Source of the DNA: Apoda limacodes
Taxonomy: Eukaryota; Arthropoda; Insecta; Lepidoptera; Limacodidae
Length of the DNA stretch: 64,000 bases
Reading direction: 5' to 3'
NCBI GenBank assembly: GCA_946406115.1
Contig: OX291550.1
Coordinates: forward strand, 2,408,803-2,472,802
Positions 22,094 through 34,500 of this stretch are shown here, piece by piece. The stretch's first letter is position 1; every line of letters begins with the position of its first letter. A program made the translations under genes and the position numbers. Below the pieces are notes generated by a model. That model worked only from the letters and a program-made list of their open reading frames with translations, had not been told where the DNA came from and made no database searches.

Positions 22094-22402
22094 GTCGCCG
22101 CCACAGAGTACATTATGTCGCCGCCGCGCATCCGTACTGGGTACTAGATTCCTAGCTCTAAGCTAAATTTGTAACCTAACTTTACGTTTTGCCTATAGCA
22201 AAATAAATCCAATTGTTTCAAGTGAACCTTTGCATTTCATTACCTTCGTCAAGTAACCACCTGAGCTACACTACATAGGTATTCCTCAACACCACCCACA
22301 CAACAAGTACCTTAAACTTCTTTCTTTCCACCTCTAGAAAATCATTGTTGAAAACCCCTATACTAGTATAGTATTATATAATCTGTGCCCCTACGGTACG
22401 AG

Positions 22403-22440
22403 TACCATACTGTAGTTGTAGGGAAAACCTTGGCAGGGAA
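22403..22440 (-). mobile_element. LINE-B micro-fragment
   Basis: 'ccatactgtagt' and 'gaaaaccttggcaggga' match an internal part of the LINE-B 3' region. No tail is present. Confidence 0.55.
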
Positions 22441-23539
22441 TTTATAAATAATACAGTTGTCTTAAATGGACGGAGTATGTGGTCCTGAATAGATGAATAT
22501 TCCAAACTAAAACAAATTTTATTCATTACAAATCTATTTCAATTATAAAAAAAATAATTTTAATGACGCCATCTACCACAATAACTGTAAAGCAACAAAA
22601 AACAAACTTGATTCCACAAGCAACAAATTATAGAAATGTTTTTAATGATATATAGATGTCGCTGGAGCGCCACTAACTCAGTAGCAGGGTCGGTAGTTTC
22701 TAAGGCTTACCTTAGATGGCACTGTTGCCGTTCTCTTTTTACGGCACCTTAACTTTCAATATTATTTGCTGAACTACCATCAAAGTCTGGTGGTTAACAT
22801 TATCCACTTTGCATTAAATGATGAAGAGATGACAGACCTTTACCCTCCTTGCTCCTTTACTTCCTCTAAAATACAAAATCGCTTTTATCTCCTGCCACCA
22901 AAGCAGATAGAAAGTCGTGATCTAAATCTATATGGACGTAATACTACCATGTCAGTATCACTGTGACAGAACGAACCTCATGGGAAGTACCACTGCACCC
23001 TGCACATACCCCCAAATGGATAGCACGCGCACCGAAAACGTAGTTCTGCACGGTTCGACGAGTTTCTCTATAGATATTCAGTGATAGTGAAGACTTTTAG
23101 TGCCCCATGTGAGTGCGATGTACCCTTGGAGCCCTCCTGACTGAGAATCTTGATTTTCAATTGTATTAAGGAGTGAAAATTAACGTAAATGCGTTCTCCT
23201 CATTTTGTTTCAAAGTGATATTGAAGGAACCATATTTATTTATGAGATTATAAAAGCGTATTTAAAAATTTAAACTCTAATTTTATTTTATTTCATAAAT
23301 ATTCTTAATTTAAGTGCCTCAGCCTTCTCAGGGTTTAAAATTTAAAAGTTTTCTTTTAAAGGATGCTTATAACAATATAAAGTCAACCCTTTTTACTTTT
23401 TTTTTCTTAAACAATTTGAGTTGGGCGATAATGAAAAAGCAATTAAATAAATATTGTTCCTCGCCCTTTCACTTCAAAAGTATGCGATGATGGGTCAGTC
23501 AGTGCGCTTTATAATTACTTTTTTCTATACAATTTTGCC
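22441..23539. other. AT-rich non-coding DNA
   Basis: ORFs at 22766-22966 and 23454-23729 lack any recognisable domain, and the second overlaps the RTE relic. No gene called. Confidence 0.4.
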
Positions 23540-23935
23540 ACCTTACCGAACCGTAATCTCCACTCAAGAACTTGTCTGCCCCAACTGCCATTGGTTCTGC
23601 TACAGATATAACTTGACTACTGTCGCTTTAGCTTATTCTGTGAGCTATGTCAGTTACTTTTTTTTTTTGTCGGGTTTTCTTATTTCTGACCATATCCTCA
23701 AGAGCTATATTGAGGTAGCAAAGAGTTGAGCGACTTTTAATTTGTAGTTCAGGCCTATTGTATGTGTCCACGTTTTAGCGCCGTAGGTCTTGACCAGCAA
23801 TGCGCATTGATCGAGGAACTTTGTCTTCAAACGTTGAGGTACCTATACGAGACGTAAAGACCTAATGTAACTTTCTGAATACAACCATACCCAACTGGAT
23901 TCTTTTGTCTGCTTCCTTTTTGCAGTCACCTTCCA
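23540..23935 (-). pseudogene. Old RTE relic (C-terminal region)
   Basis: The minus strand preserves KTYGAKTWTHTIGLNYKLKV, then KVTDIAHRIS, in shifting frames. It parallels the better copy at 11871-12650 (TYGSETWxL..., KVADIAHRIA). Many frameshifts, more decayed than the 12-kb copy. Confidence 0.6.
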
Positions 23936-24164
23936 GAAAATACACTACATTTTATCAATTGTGTTTGCCGAGTTTCAGTAAAGACCATAAAAATATTATT
24001 TTCTAAACAAACTTGCTCTCCCCGTAGAGACTGATTTTTATAGACCTATTAACACGTCAAGACAATACAAACTCAAACTATTTAATTCAAGTAGACTCTT
24101 AAACAGCAATTTTGAATAGTCAGTTTAATTATTAATTTTATTATCTTTACCACGGTTTGGAATG

Positions 24165-24215
24165 AATTACTACCGAGAAGAACTGGCAAGAAACTCAGCA
24201 GCTAATCTTTTATGT
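24165..24215 (-). mobile_element. CR1-type LINE tail fragment
   Basis: CTACCGAGAAGAACTGGCAA followed by 'gaaactcagcag' is the complement of the widespread lepidopteran 'gagtttcttgccggttcttctcgg' tail, split here to its core. Confidence 0.6.
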
Positions 24216-24384
24216 TTTTTCAACTTTATATTTAAAAAATATAGCCTTACACTAGGTGATGGTAACATAATATACAATGTTTTAGTTTAAAAAATATTAT
24301 AAATACAATAATACCAATACAAATTAATTAAGTTCTAATTCTTCCAAGTATTTTTATCATTAATGTATTCATCAACTTTATAAT

Positions 24385-24680
24385 AGCTTTTTAACCGACT
24401 TCAAAAAAGGAGGAGGTTCTCAATTAGGATTTTTGTATTTTTTATGTATGTTCGGGCATAACTCCATCATATATAGACGGATTGTCAAAAAAACTTTTTT
24501 ATTTAAAAGGGTATACTTCTAAGGTGGTCCCATATTAATGTTGTGAATTTAAAACATAAATTTTTGGTTAAAAAAAAATTGGTGTTGATTTGGAACTGGT
24601 GAAACGCCTTTCATGTTGATGTTTGTATAAAATTTTGTCACGAGTATCGATGTTTTTAGTGTACAAGAAAAAAAAAGCAA
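24385..24680 (+). repeat. Dispersed lepidopteran repeat (ACCGACTTCAAAAAAGGAG type)
   Basis: Starts with ACCGACTTCAAAAAAGGAG and GTTCTCAATTAGG, then TATGTTCGGGCATAACTCC. This combination opens a very common lepidopteran non-autonomous repeat. The interior is diverged and non-coding. Confidence 0.6.
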
Positions 24681-25054
24681 TTGGTCACTCAAAAGTAAAA
24701 AATAAACACTGTTGAGTCAAATAGTTCTTTTTCATCTCCATTTACAGATAATTTTGTGCATTAAGCGTAATCTTACTTATTTTGAGATGTATTCCAATTC
24801 TGTTGACCTTACGCCCGTTTCGCCCATCCTTGTTTGGGCGATTCCTAGTCGGGACAACGGCTTTTATATCTTTTATTGACAAGGATTGAAAACTTAAACA
24901 TCTCATTTAAATATTTTTAACTGAAAGACTAATTACCTATCTTCGAGGATTTTACTAAAGAAAAAACGGTTTTTTGTATGATATTCCAACCCCTAGTTTA
25001 CTACTTTAGGGGGTTTTTTTCAAAGATACTAAAATCTATAATATAAAAGATTAA
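24681..25054. other. AT-rich DNA with a small hairpin
   Basis: CGCCCATCCTTGTTTGGGCG at 24819-24838 is a 6-bp stem with an 8-base loop. No gene. Confidence 0.35.
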
Positions 25055-25115
25055 CTAGTGAGTTTATTGCCGGTGCTTCTCGGTAGTAAAGCATTACGAA
25101 CCTTCCAATCTTCTC
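25055..25115 (+). mobile_element. CR1-type LINE tail fragment
   Basis: GAGTTTATTGCCGGTGCTTC and TCGGTAGTAAAGC belong to the same CR1-type tail as at 25575. Confidence 0.6.
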
Positions 25116-25539
25116 CTCTTATATTTTGTTCCTTTACTACACACATTGTAACTAGTACAATCGAAGTTTTATTGGAGTTGCTTGAGTGTGTCATGCTCTC
25201 TCAAAGTGTCTCTGCGGTGGTAGCGTGTGTGTCGGGTCGTTACATTCCCTAAAACATGGTTGAGCGAAGCGATGGCTGATTCATGTATCATACTTGTGAA
25301 AGGGTGCCGCCTGTGGAGGCTGGTCTGCTCTTGCAAACTTCTTTGTATTCTTAGTATTTAGTCTAACTTTTTTGTTTTGTTTATTAATACTGTAAGACAT
25401 TGATTATTTCTTAGTGATGAAACCATAAACTGTCTTTCGTTTATATTAGATACTTTTTTATGTTGTGCTTATGCTTTATATTTCATGTTTTTTTATGTTT
25501 GTAATGGAAAGTGAACGGAAAGGGCATTTTCCAATATTT

Positions 25540-25715
25540 TAATTGGACGCTGTAAGAGAAAGTAAGATAAGAAATGCCCTTGCTGAGTTTCTTGCCGGTT
25601 CTTCTCAGTACAAGGTCTCCCGCCCTGTAGACTTACGAACCGATGGCGTAGTAACATTCATAAGTGCTCAATTATTGTAGCCTAAACTGAATAAATTATA
25701 TTGAATTTGAATTTC
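25540..25715 (+). mobile_element. CR1/Zenon-type LINE 3' end
   Basis: GAGTTTCTTGCCGGTTCTTC starts the tail, which ends in AATAAATTATATTGAATTTG followed by 'aatttcattc'. A 3' end of 'gaatttgaattt' repeats instead of poly(A) is usual for this LINE group. No ORF. Confidence 0.65.
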
Positions 25716-27129
25716 ATTCTTTTAATGAAACTGAAAGTCTTTTACTTATTGACTTTATTAACAAAAACAGACTATCGTACGAATATTTATTCACTATACC
25801 CTTTTAAGGATAATTTCCCAAAAACAGTATCAGTCATTCATTGTCAATTTAAAGGCTAAATAAAATAAACTAAAAAACCAGTTATCACAAATTTAACTAA
25901 AATAAAAGAATACGAAATTTCTTAAATAAATTTAGACCTTATTTTACCCCCTTAGGAGTCGAAAACGCCGGAACTAATGTTTTATTTATTGAGTCAGAGA
26001 CCATTCATCCCAAGTTTGTGCAAATTTGAGTGTAAAAATATTATTCTACAATTCTATACAAACTTTAACCACACCCTCTCTTGTCTTTATATATAACTAT
26101 TTATATAGAAAAATGGATTAGGGATTGAAATCTTATCATCTTAATAATCCCTGTTCATTAACTGTTCAGGAAATTGACCATAACTCAAACTTAAATGAGT
26201 TTTAAACAGCACGTTTGAATCGTCAGTTTAATTATTGAGTTAAAAAACTACCATACTATTACCACCGGTTTTGAATGATTTACTATCGAGAAGAGCCGGA
26301 CGGATATTCCGCATTGAATGCAAATATAATTTTAAAATATGCATTGAATATTGTTGATGGCAACATATCTTAGGTAATTATCGCCCAATTTTTCACACTG
26401 ACAGGAGTAAACTTTAACCATATTTATAGCAGGGTAAGGAATTGGAAAATAACACTACCTCTGGCGTTCAAAAACCACTTCTGTATTTGCCCTTCGCCCC
26501 CTTGCAGTTACTCTAACCCAATATGCCACGTTTTCGTTTTCGCCCTTGCTCTTTTGTTTCACTGAGTAATTTAATGTACAGTAAGGAAGTGAACAATTAA
26601 ATATGATGAAAATGTCGAATGCAAAGCACTAAGATGCGACGCGTTGATTACAAACCACAAATAAAGTAATTCTGCGATAGTTGTTATTGCACACGTCACA
26701 CCAGACCTAAACACTAAATATCATGGTTTTATTATTCTAAAAACATATTTAATGAACAATTTAATAAATAGTTCACTAATGAGGTGTAAAATTTTGATTA
26801 GGTTAGGCTGACAATATTTGGCGTATTTGCTTTAGAAATGTAAAGGTTGTTGATTGATTACAAACTAAATAATTTAGCTACGGAAAACAACTAGTAAATA
26901 TTTACAAAAATATAATGATCTAATTTTAGATAATTGTTTGGTTTAATAAAATGAAACGCAAGACTTAGCAGAAACTCAAGTGTTTGGCTACTAGTAATGA
27001 GAATAGAGTTTTCTTGTCCTTAGAGCAAAACTAGTTCCCATTTTATGAACCCATCTAACCCTTTTTATTAATTATTAGTTAAAAGTTTACTAAAAAGCAA
27101 TCAAATTACGAATAGCTTAACTCATTTGG
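25716..27129. other. AT-rich non-coding DNA
   Basis: No gene. A CR1 tail fragment (TACTATCGAGAAGAGCCGGA) lies at 26281-26300. Confidence 0.4.
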
Positions 27130-27173
27130 GATGTGCAGCAGATGTGCAGCAGATGTGCAGCAGATGTGCAGCA
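27130..27173. repeat. 11-bp tandem repeat, four perfect units
   Basis: GATGTGCAGCA is repeated four times without change. Confidence 0.95.
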
Positions 27174-28027
27174 GAACCACTTTAGTAACAAAAGTCTGGA
27201 TGATACTAAGTAAATTTTGGCTATTTTTTGATTAGCTAAACTAGTTCAGCTATATTTTTTTTCTTCTGTATTCTGTTTTTATCCTTATTTCATGTATTGA
27301 CACTATTTTTAGCAAATAAGTGAACATTTTTGCGTACATACAATATGCAAGCGAAGATATATTGGCAAGAATTGGCAAAGGCTGTATCAATATTAGCTGC
27401 CTTACCCCAAACCAAAATGCCATAAGACATGACGGAATGGAAATAGCTAAAGTAGACCAAGCGAGCAGTAACATCTGTAAGTACATCTGTAAGCTGCCTT
27501 ACTTTATAAACAACATAGCAACATAGAAATATTTTATTTGATACAATCTTTATAACCGCTTTTAAGGACGAGGAGCTTAAATTTGATAAGTCCTAAAACA
27601 TGCAATTCATTAATTGTGTGGAAAGCATTTAAAGCTAAGAGTTAATTTGACCCACTAAGGGTTGGAAATCGGAAAATCTTTATCTTTATTTGCAATCAAA
27701 AGTATATATACAATTTTTTATGGTTTCATTAAAACCGGTTACACATAGGTAGAAAGTCTAACTCCTGTTTTACACCTCGTTAAAGATATTCCAAAAACAG
27801 TAAAATGATGATGAATTTACGAATGATATCATTCTTGATTTTTCTCAAAAGGTCAAATACAAATTTTAAGGTATTTAATAGATTTAAAAAAAGTATTTTA
27901 AAACTATTTAAATAAAGTGCGAGTCGGACTAATAAAACTACCATGGCTACTATTAACTACTATTGCTCTACAAATATTACTGTAAAAAGTAAATAAAATC
28001 TCTAAATAAACATAAATTTATGACTTA

Positions 28028-28183
28028 TGTACAGTCCGTGCCAAGACTCAACGGTCATATTAATTATGTACAGTCCGTGCCAAGACTCACCGGTCATATT
28101 AATTATGTACAGTCCGTGCCAAGACTCACCGGTCATATTAATTATGTACAGTGCGTCCCAAGACTCACCGGTCATATTATTTG
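28028..28183. repeat. 39-bp tandem repeat, four units
   Basis: Units begin at 28028, 28067, 28106 and 28145 with TGTACAGTCCGTGCCAAGAC. They are near-identical, and the last has two changes. Because 39 is a multiple of 3, two frames stay open across it, which is not evidence of coding. Confidence 0.95.
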
Positions 28184-28482
28184 TGATATTGCAGAATCTG
28201 CGTAGGTATAATTGAAATCATTTTTCTCTTACAACTTTCAGAGTTTACAAAAAAACAGTGTTACATTAAAATCTGTGTAGATTTCTGCCACTTGCGCATA
28301 ATAATAGATTATAAAACAATAGTGACAAATATCAAAAAAAAAAAATCAAACAGAAATACTGTTAGAAATTTGAAAACATTGAACAGCTGCGTTCTCACAA
28401 GAACTGGTAATTATTGGCAGACAACGTTTTGATTACAAACACACTTGTTTACAACACCTGTATACATATTCTGTATAGATAA

Positions 28483-28965
28483 ATGGATGATATTGAAAGA
28501 AAAATACGCCCCGTTTCAGAATCAAACTTAAATTTATCATCATTGCACAACAGCTCAAATGAATCACTATCTGATCCTACAATCAGAGAAAGAAATAGTT
28601 TACACGACAGTTCTTTAGTAACATCGTTTTTGGATATATCACATATGCAAGATGTAAAACAGAAACTAGAAAATCTAAGCAATCAATTAGAAATATCCAA
28701 TAAGTTCAAGAATGAAAACAAATATTCAAAAACAAGATTAGAGAGTATGGATAATGAAATTATTGCAAAACAAATTACTCCTTTAAACAAACCAAACAAC
28801 CAACATTTTTATTTTAGCAAGAGAAGCAATTGTACGTCACCGTCACTGTGTCAAAGAATACTAAACGTAATTTATAATGCTTTGAAATTTGACCTAGATC
28901 AAAAGGAACAGGTTAATGAACAAATCAATGTTACTAGTAGGTACGATATCTCTTCCAACAGGTAG
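28483..28965 (+). CDS. Unrecognised 160-codon ORF, possible first exon
   Basis: A single ORF from ATG 28483 codes a Ser/Asn-rich start (MDDIERKIRPVSESNLN), a likely coiled coil around residues 56-95 (VKQKLENLSNQLEISNKF), and a C-terminal LCQRILNVIYNALKF segment that could be an amphipathic helix. I do not recognise a family. The frame ends at the TAG of 'aacaggtag'. Since CAG|GTAG at 28962 could be a splice donor, the ORF may be a first coding exon instead of a whole gene. It lies in AT-rich DNA with no repeat signature, is longer than expected by chance there, and overlaps only a shorter minus-strand ORF. Alternatives: the gag start of an unknown element, or chance. No partner exon was found. 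Confidence 0.35.
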   Translation: MDDIERKIRPVSESNLNLSSLHNSSNESLSDPTIRERNSLHDSSLVTSFLDISHMQDVKQKLENLSNQLEISNKFKNENKYSKTRLESMDNEIIAKQITPLNKPNNQHFYFSKRSNCTSPSLCQRILNVIYNALKFDLDQKEQVNEQINVTSRYDISSNR

Positions 28966-29218
28966 AAAAACCTTATCTACCGCTCACACATCGCAGCAAA
29001 CAACTTTACTACTCAACAGCAGCAGGCACACCCTCATAATGAAATAAAATTACATCTTGTAGTAATCGTTGATTAAAACAATTAGTATTTTATAAATGTC
29101 AGCTTGATCTTCACTTAAACTCTTCAATAGCTGAAGGCGACTAGCGCGATACTGGTTCTTTCGGATTAAAGATAAAAAATCGTTGCTACTTAGTTTAGCA
29201 ATATAAGTAGGTACTCAC

Positions 29219-29310
29219 ATGCAGCCAAAGTAGCTTTGATCCAGCCCTCTTGTCTCTTCCTCTGGATCCCGGGATGCTCAGGTTGTCTGAAGTGTTGTGG
29301 CTTGAGGTCA
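29219..29310 (-). CDS. Candidate orphan exon on the minus strand
   Basis: An acceptor-like CTAG at 29311-29314 and a strong donor (GTGAGTAC, plus-strand 29211-29218) bound 92 bp that is open in one frame: DLKPQHFRQPEHPGIQRKRQ then EGWIKATLAA. Composition is GC-richer than the surroundings. It abuts the 3' end of the Jockey at 29345, so it may instead be part of a repeat. Family not recognised. Confidence 0.3.
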
Positions 29311-29344
29311 CTAGGTTCGCGAGCGTAGAAAATTATTATGCAAA

Positions 29345-30975
29345 AAAGACTGCCTTTTTTTTCTGAAAAGTTGGCTGTTGCAGCCACTACTGCTTCACTG
29401 GGCTTTTTGGGGCGGGACTCTGAAGAAGCCTTAGCCGATATAGCGCCCAACGCTCAAGGGCTCCCCGTGGGGGGAGCCTCGGCTCGGGTTGTCGCTCTCG
29501 GGGGAGTCCCTTCGACCGGCGTAAGTCTCGAACCCGAAGGGGAGTCACCGCCAGGAGGGGAGTTCCCCGTTACACGGGTGCTGTTACGATTGAGTGGGGG
29601 CGAGAAGCGCCCCGGTACTCTTTGATACCTAGTGTATCCTTGCGGGCGCCGACGAACCCGGGGACGTCGGCGTCGTGTTAGGGGGAAAGCCATATTAGGG
29701 GGGGTCGTAGAGACTAATAGTTTTAAGACTGTGCCGATGTCGGAGGAAGGGATGATACGTTGTGGACTGCACAATTAATCGATTCGGGTGATTTTGTGTG
29801 CGCTCGAAAAAGCGGACAGCCAGGTTTTTGAAATATTGGGGAAATTGTGGAAGCTCAAAGTCCCTGTGTAGGTCCGCGTTACGGACGTACCAGGAGGCTC
29901 CGGAGGCCGCTCTGAGAAAGCAGTTTTGGAGATTGCGTTTAGATAACGCATAAACGACGCTAGCTATGCTAGTATGGGGCGGATGCAAGTGGTGTAAAGA
30001 AGCAGCTTATTTCTAAGCGACATCTTACTGTTCTTGCCTATCATGGATATAGAACCAAGGACAAAAGCGGCTAGGTCTCTATTTTGGTGTGCTCGCGGAA
30101 GTTCAAACGCCTATCCAGTGCCACACCGAGATATTTGGTCTTGTTAGGGCGTTAGATAGGGGCGATCACGGATCCTTGCGGGACTCCTGCTTCTATCGGG
30201 AAAGAGAGAGTTCCTCCAAATTTATAGCGAAAGCTACGGTTCGAAAAGTAGTCTCGTATGATGAGCACAAGACGGTCTGGCAACTGAAAGTTGTACAGTT
30301 TAAAAATTAAACCGTTGTACCCTACTTTGTCGAAGGCTTTCGCTACATCGAAGAAGACAGCGCCCATGTGACGGGGCTTACCTAATACTGGTTGGAAGCC
30401 AGTGAGAATATGTTCCGTGATACGGAGGACTTGGTGGACGCATGAGTGTTTGGCGCGGAAGCCAAACTGCTAGTCTATTAAAATGCCTCTGGAGACTATA
30501 TCATTCCGTAGGCGAGCGAGGAGGAGGAGTTCGTAGAGTTTACCGAGGGCCTTAAGTAAACTTATAGGGCGGTAGGAGGACGGCTCGATACGAGCTTTGC
30601 CAGGCTTATAGGCATATAACAATTTCATCTTTCGATTGAGAAGGAAAGGTGCAATTTTCGAACGCAGCGTTGGAAATCGCTACTAGAAAGCAGAAAAGGA
30701 GAAGCGTGAGGCGCTTTAGGATATCTTTAGAGATACCGTCCGCGCCGGGAGCTTTACGGGGCCATAGGTCTTTGATGACTTGTTTGACTTCGTCGACAGT
30801 GACGGGGGGCAGGGGATCCTGTGGGGGCAGAGACTCGCGCACGTGATCGGGATTGTGTGCTTAAGGCACATTGGGCTTGGAGGCTAGATGCGAGGCAATC
30901 CGCTTTTTCGTCGTCATCGAACGGCGGGCCGCGTTACGCTCAGTCATTAGCGACCTGATGTGCTGAGGCAGGATT
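29345..30975 (-). pseudogene. Jockey-clade LINE, 5'-truncated, RT lacking its YADD block
   Basis: The minus strand reads, in order: VDEVKQVIKDLWPRKAPGAD (RT start, 30800-30740), FFDVAKAFDKVGYNGL (first catalytic Asp, about 30350), GVPQGSVIAPI (about 30165), KTKYLGVALDRRLNFREHT (about 30110), and a C-terminus with GASWYVRNADLHRDFELPQF and NHPNRLI (29930-29760). The interval between GVPQGS and TKYLGV, which should hold the YADD catalytic pair, is deleted and the frame stops there. The region 29345-29700 is the GC-rich 3' UTR, also present at 12690-13090. Upstream it joins the BEL integrase at about 30975, so this Jockey seems to have inserted into the BEL element. Jockey elements move by target-primed reverse transcription; this one cannot. 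Confidence 0.85.
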
Positions 30976-31560
30976 AGGTGGTGTGTGTAAGTCAGATGCT
31001 TATTCTTTGTGAACTGCACGAGTAGTTAAGCATGTCAATATGCATATATATGCTTTCTGACTCTTAATTCCTCTGCATTTTATAGTAGTACAGTATAGAG
31101 AATCGGCATAGTCACAGTCTGTAAACGTAAAGGCCTTATCTACTCAATTTACTCTTAAAGAATGTAAATCGGCCATTATAGGAAAGGAAGCACGTGGATT
31201 TACCTTTAAACCGAGGTTATACTTATGTATTCTCTGGCCTATTATAAGTCGAGCTGATATAATACAATAACATTGACATAAGATTCTCCACAATATGATC
31301 ACGACGCAGTAACAACATTGGATGTCTATAATCAAAGTTTTCACTAGTATTCGATAACCGACCACCCACTCGGATTATGCCGTTGTCGAGAAAAGGGTTT
31401 AATTTTTGCATGTTCTTCTAACATGGTTCACTAGAATTTTTTTTGAACTGCACGAAGTATTTCTAGCTCTAGCAAAATTTAAATCGGTGTCATTAATTGG
31501 ACCCTTTGGTAGCTTCCTGGCGAATTTTAGTCCGTAAGCAACTGAACGAGTATATTAATT
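30976..31560 (-). pseudogene. BEL/Pao integrase region, degenerate
   Basis: The minus strand holds, across several frames, LPKGPINDTDLNFARARNT, LNPFLDNGIIRVGGRLSN (the BEL linker before the integrase zinc domain), ASFPIMADLHSLRV, and KAYICILTCLTTRAVHKE, the start of the integrase catalytic core (xYicxFxCxxTxAVHxE). The HHCC zinc region is shortened. Stops and frameshifts are frequent. Gag, protease and RT parts of a BEL element lie further along in the same orientation at 40.7-47.8 kb, so this is read as the 3' part of the same insertion, separated by LINE-A. RNase H sequence is not visible at either side and may have been lost. Confidence 0.75.
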
Positions 31561-31574
31561 AAAGATGAAATCGC

Positions 31575-34500
31575 GTTTACAATACAATACAATATTCTTT
31601 ATTGCACAATTTAAAATACACAAAAAAAAATAACAATAGAGGAAATAGCACAATAAGGCGGCCTTATTGCTTAAAAGCGATCTCTACCAGGCAACCTTTG
31701 GGTAGAGAAACATTGACAGGAAGAGGTAGGTGATACATAAAACATCATAAGTAAAATTATAAGGAAGAATAAAGAATATAACAACACTCATAAATACCTT
31801 TGTACTTACTATATAGATAAAATACATATACATACTTAATATAATTTCTTAAATAAATACATAAAATAAATGATTATATAATATGAATACATAAACATAC
31901 ATACAATAAATAAAGTAATAAAGATAGATATGTTTGAATAATCAGAGGTTGGTCGAAATTTTAGAAAATTAGGAAGTAGTACGTAAGTAATAAGATTTTA
32001 ACGAATTCTTGAAAACATGCAGTGACTGGATTTGCCTTATATTTATCGGCAGAGAGTTCCAAAGACTAATGGCTTCTACAGTAAAAGAATGATTGTAAAA
32101 ATTAGTACTGTGTCCAGGTGTTTTAAGAAGAAGACTAGTAGACGAGCGAAGAGTTAGACAAGGCGAGCTGATAAAATTAAACCACTCTTTTAGATAACAT
32201 GGTGTAGATGGATTGAATAGCACGTTATAGAGGAGTGAAAGAATATGTACATTCCGGCGAAGTCGGATTGGAAGCCAATTGAGTTCTGAACGAAATTCTG
32301 AGACATGGTCATATTTTCGAAGTCCAAAAATGAAGCGAATGCAAAGATTTTGTAGACGCTCCAGTTTATTAAGTTGTTCCTCTGTCAGGTTAGTACAGCA
32401 AATGTCAGCATAATCAAGTAAAGGTAGAAGTAAAGACTGAGCAAGCACAATTTTAGTTGACACAGGTAAAAGATTCCGTAATCTTCTCAGGGTTCCGGCC
32501 GAAGCAAACATTTTTCGGCTAATTTCCTTGATTTGTGGAGTCCAAGATAACGTGCGGTCAATATAAATACCAAGACTTTTTATTGTGTCACTAAAAGGGA
32601 TAATGATACCATCGAGTTTTATTGGGGGTAAATCAGTCCAATTAATCTTCGATATTAATTTTGGGCTACCTATAATTATGGTATGCGACTTGAGAGGATT
32701 AAGTCGAAGTCCATAATATCCACACCATTCAACTATTTTATCATAGTCAGAGTTAATAGATTGAATTTTTGTTACGATATTTTCTATTGGACCATGTGCA
32801 TAAATCTGGAGAGTTTGAGAGTGATAGTGTTAATGAAAACTGCAAACAGGAGTGGGGACAGCACGCCACCTTGAGGTACGCCGGCAGTTAATGGGCACCA
32901 GTTAGAGAAAGATTCCTCTACCCGAATGCACTGTCGGCGGACACCCAAGTAACTACAAAACCAGTCAATTACTGTTGGAGATATGTTAAGAGAGCTTAGG
33001 ATTGCCAACAAAATGTCTGAATCCACTGTGTTAAAAGCATTGCTAAAATCAAGAGCAGACAAGACAGTGACTTGCTTACTGTCCATACCATAACGGATAT
33101 CATCAATGATCTTAGTGAGAGCAGTAACAGTACTATGACCGGTTCGAAATCCGGATTGCAAGGTATTAAATAATTTATTTTGAGTTAGAAAAAGGTTTAA
33201 CTGTTGATTAACTAGCCGTTCAAGGATTTTAGATAGGAATTGTAATAATGAAATTGGTCGATAATCGGAAAAAGAAGTTGGATTGGAATTTTTAGGCAAC
33301 GGTATTATGTAAGCATCTTTCCAAGCTTCAGGAAATACTCCAGAAGCAATGGATGCATTAAAAATGTGAGTAATTATAGGAATAATTAGGTCAATAATTG
33401 GAATAATCATAGCACGGCTTATGCAATCACTACCAACAGCACTTGAAGATATAAACATAATACTCTTCTTAACATCACAATCAGTAAATTGACGAAAAGT
33501 AAAAGGGAGAAGTCAGGAGTTGAGGTCATTGAAAGATTTTGCAGCGTAATCGCTTTTTTATTGCTATTCATAGCAGGTACAGAAGTGAAATGTTGATTGA
33601 GTAAATTTAAGTTAAGATCTTTTGAAATTGGTGTAGCCTGAGTTTTACCAACTCCTAATGACTTAAGAAATTTCCATATTCTACATGGATCTCCGTTGTC
33701 AACGGATTTGTGGATATGGCGTCGTTGTGCATCTCGACACATCGTATTGCAGCGATTTCGCAAATTTTTATACTTTTCTAAGTTGGCTTCAGTAGGGTTA
33801 ATTTTCAGCTTGGCCTTAGCTCGATTTCTTATTTTTTGAAGGGCTTTAATTTTATCGTCTAGCCATGGTGCAGAAAAGTGTTTTACTTTTATTGGTCTTA
33901 CTGGAGCATGAGTGTCATACAGTTCAGTAATAAGCGAATTAAATGTATGAACTTTTTCGTCGACTGTATAAGCACTCACAACTCTAGACCAATCAATTTT
34001 AGAGGCATCTTCGCGCAATTTATCTACATTCATGTTGCTAAAATTACGCTGCATAAGTGTTTTGGATTTCACTTTTGGTGGACGAATTTTGTAAGATAAG
34101 TAGATTAAGTCGTGGTAAGAAAATGCTTCTGCTGAAAATTGACCATGTGCAGTAGTATGATGTAGTGAAGAGACCATAATAAGATCTAACAGTGAAGGAG
34201 AGCATTTTGGAAATTAATGCGTGGCGTTAAGAGGTAACAAGTGCAGATTACAAGCCTCAACTATCGTCTGAAGTTGATTAGCACGAAAGTCTTTTTTTAG
34301 TAGGCAAGTGTTAAAGTCACCCATAATAATGGTATGACTATAGAGTGGGGAAAACGTTTCTAGTAGAGATTCAAATGAGGAAAAGTAATTAACGTGAAGT
34401 GAAGGACTGTAACATACGCGAAGAAGGACTTTAATGATCGATAGAGATTTTTCAATAAGAAGGTGTTCCGCAGCAGGTGAGGAAGACTGTGTTGACATGC

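Noticed and set aside
23454..23729. 91-codon + ORF with multiple aromatic residues
   Set aside because: It overlaps the antisense of an RTE relic whose minus-strand blocks (KTYGAKTW, KVTDIAHRIS) explain the sequence.
24819..24838. Intrinsic-terminator-like hairpin
   Set aside because: A 6-bp stem without a T-run, in a eukaryotic genome where such terminators do not operate for Pol II.
28020..28215. Two ORFs with 13-residue repeats
   Set aside because: A 39-bp tandem repeat necessarily keeps frames open. There is no start context, no length beyond the repeat and no domain.
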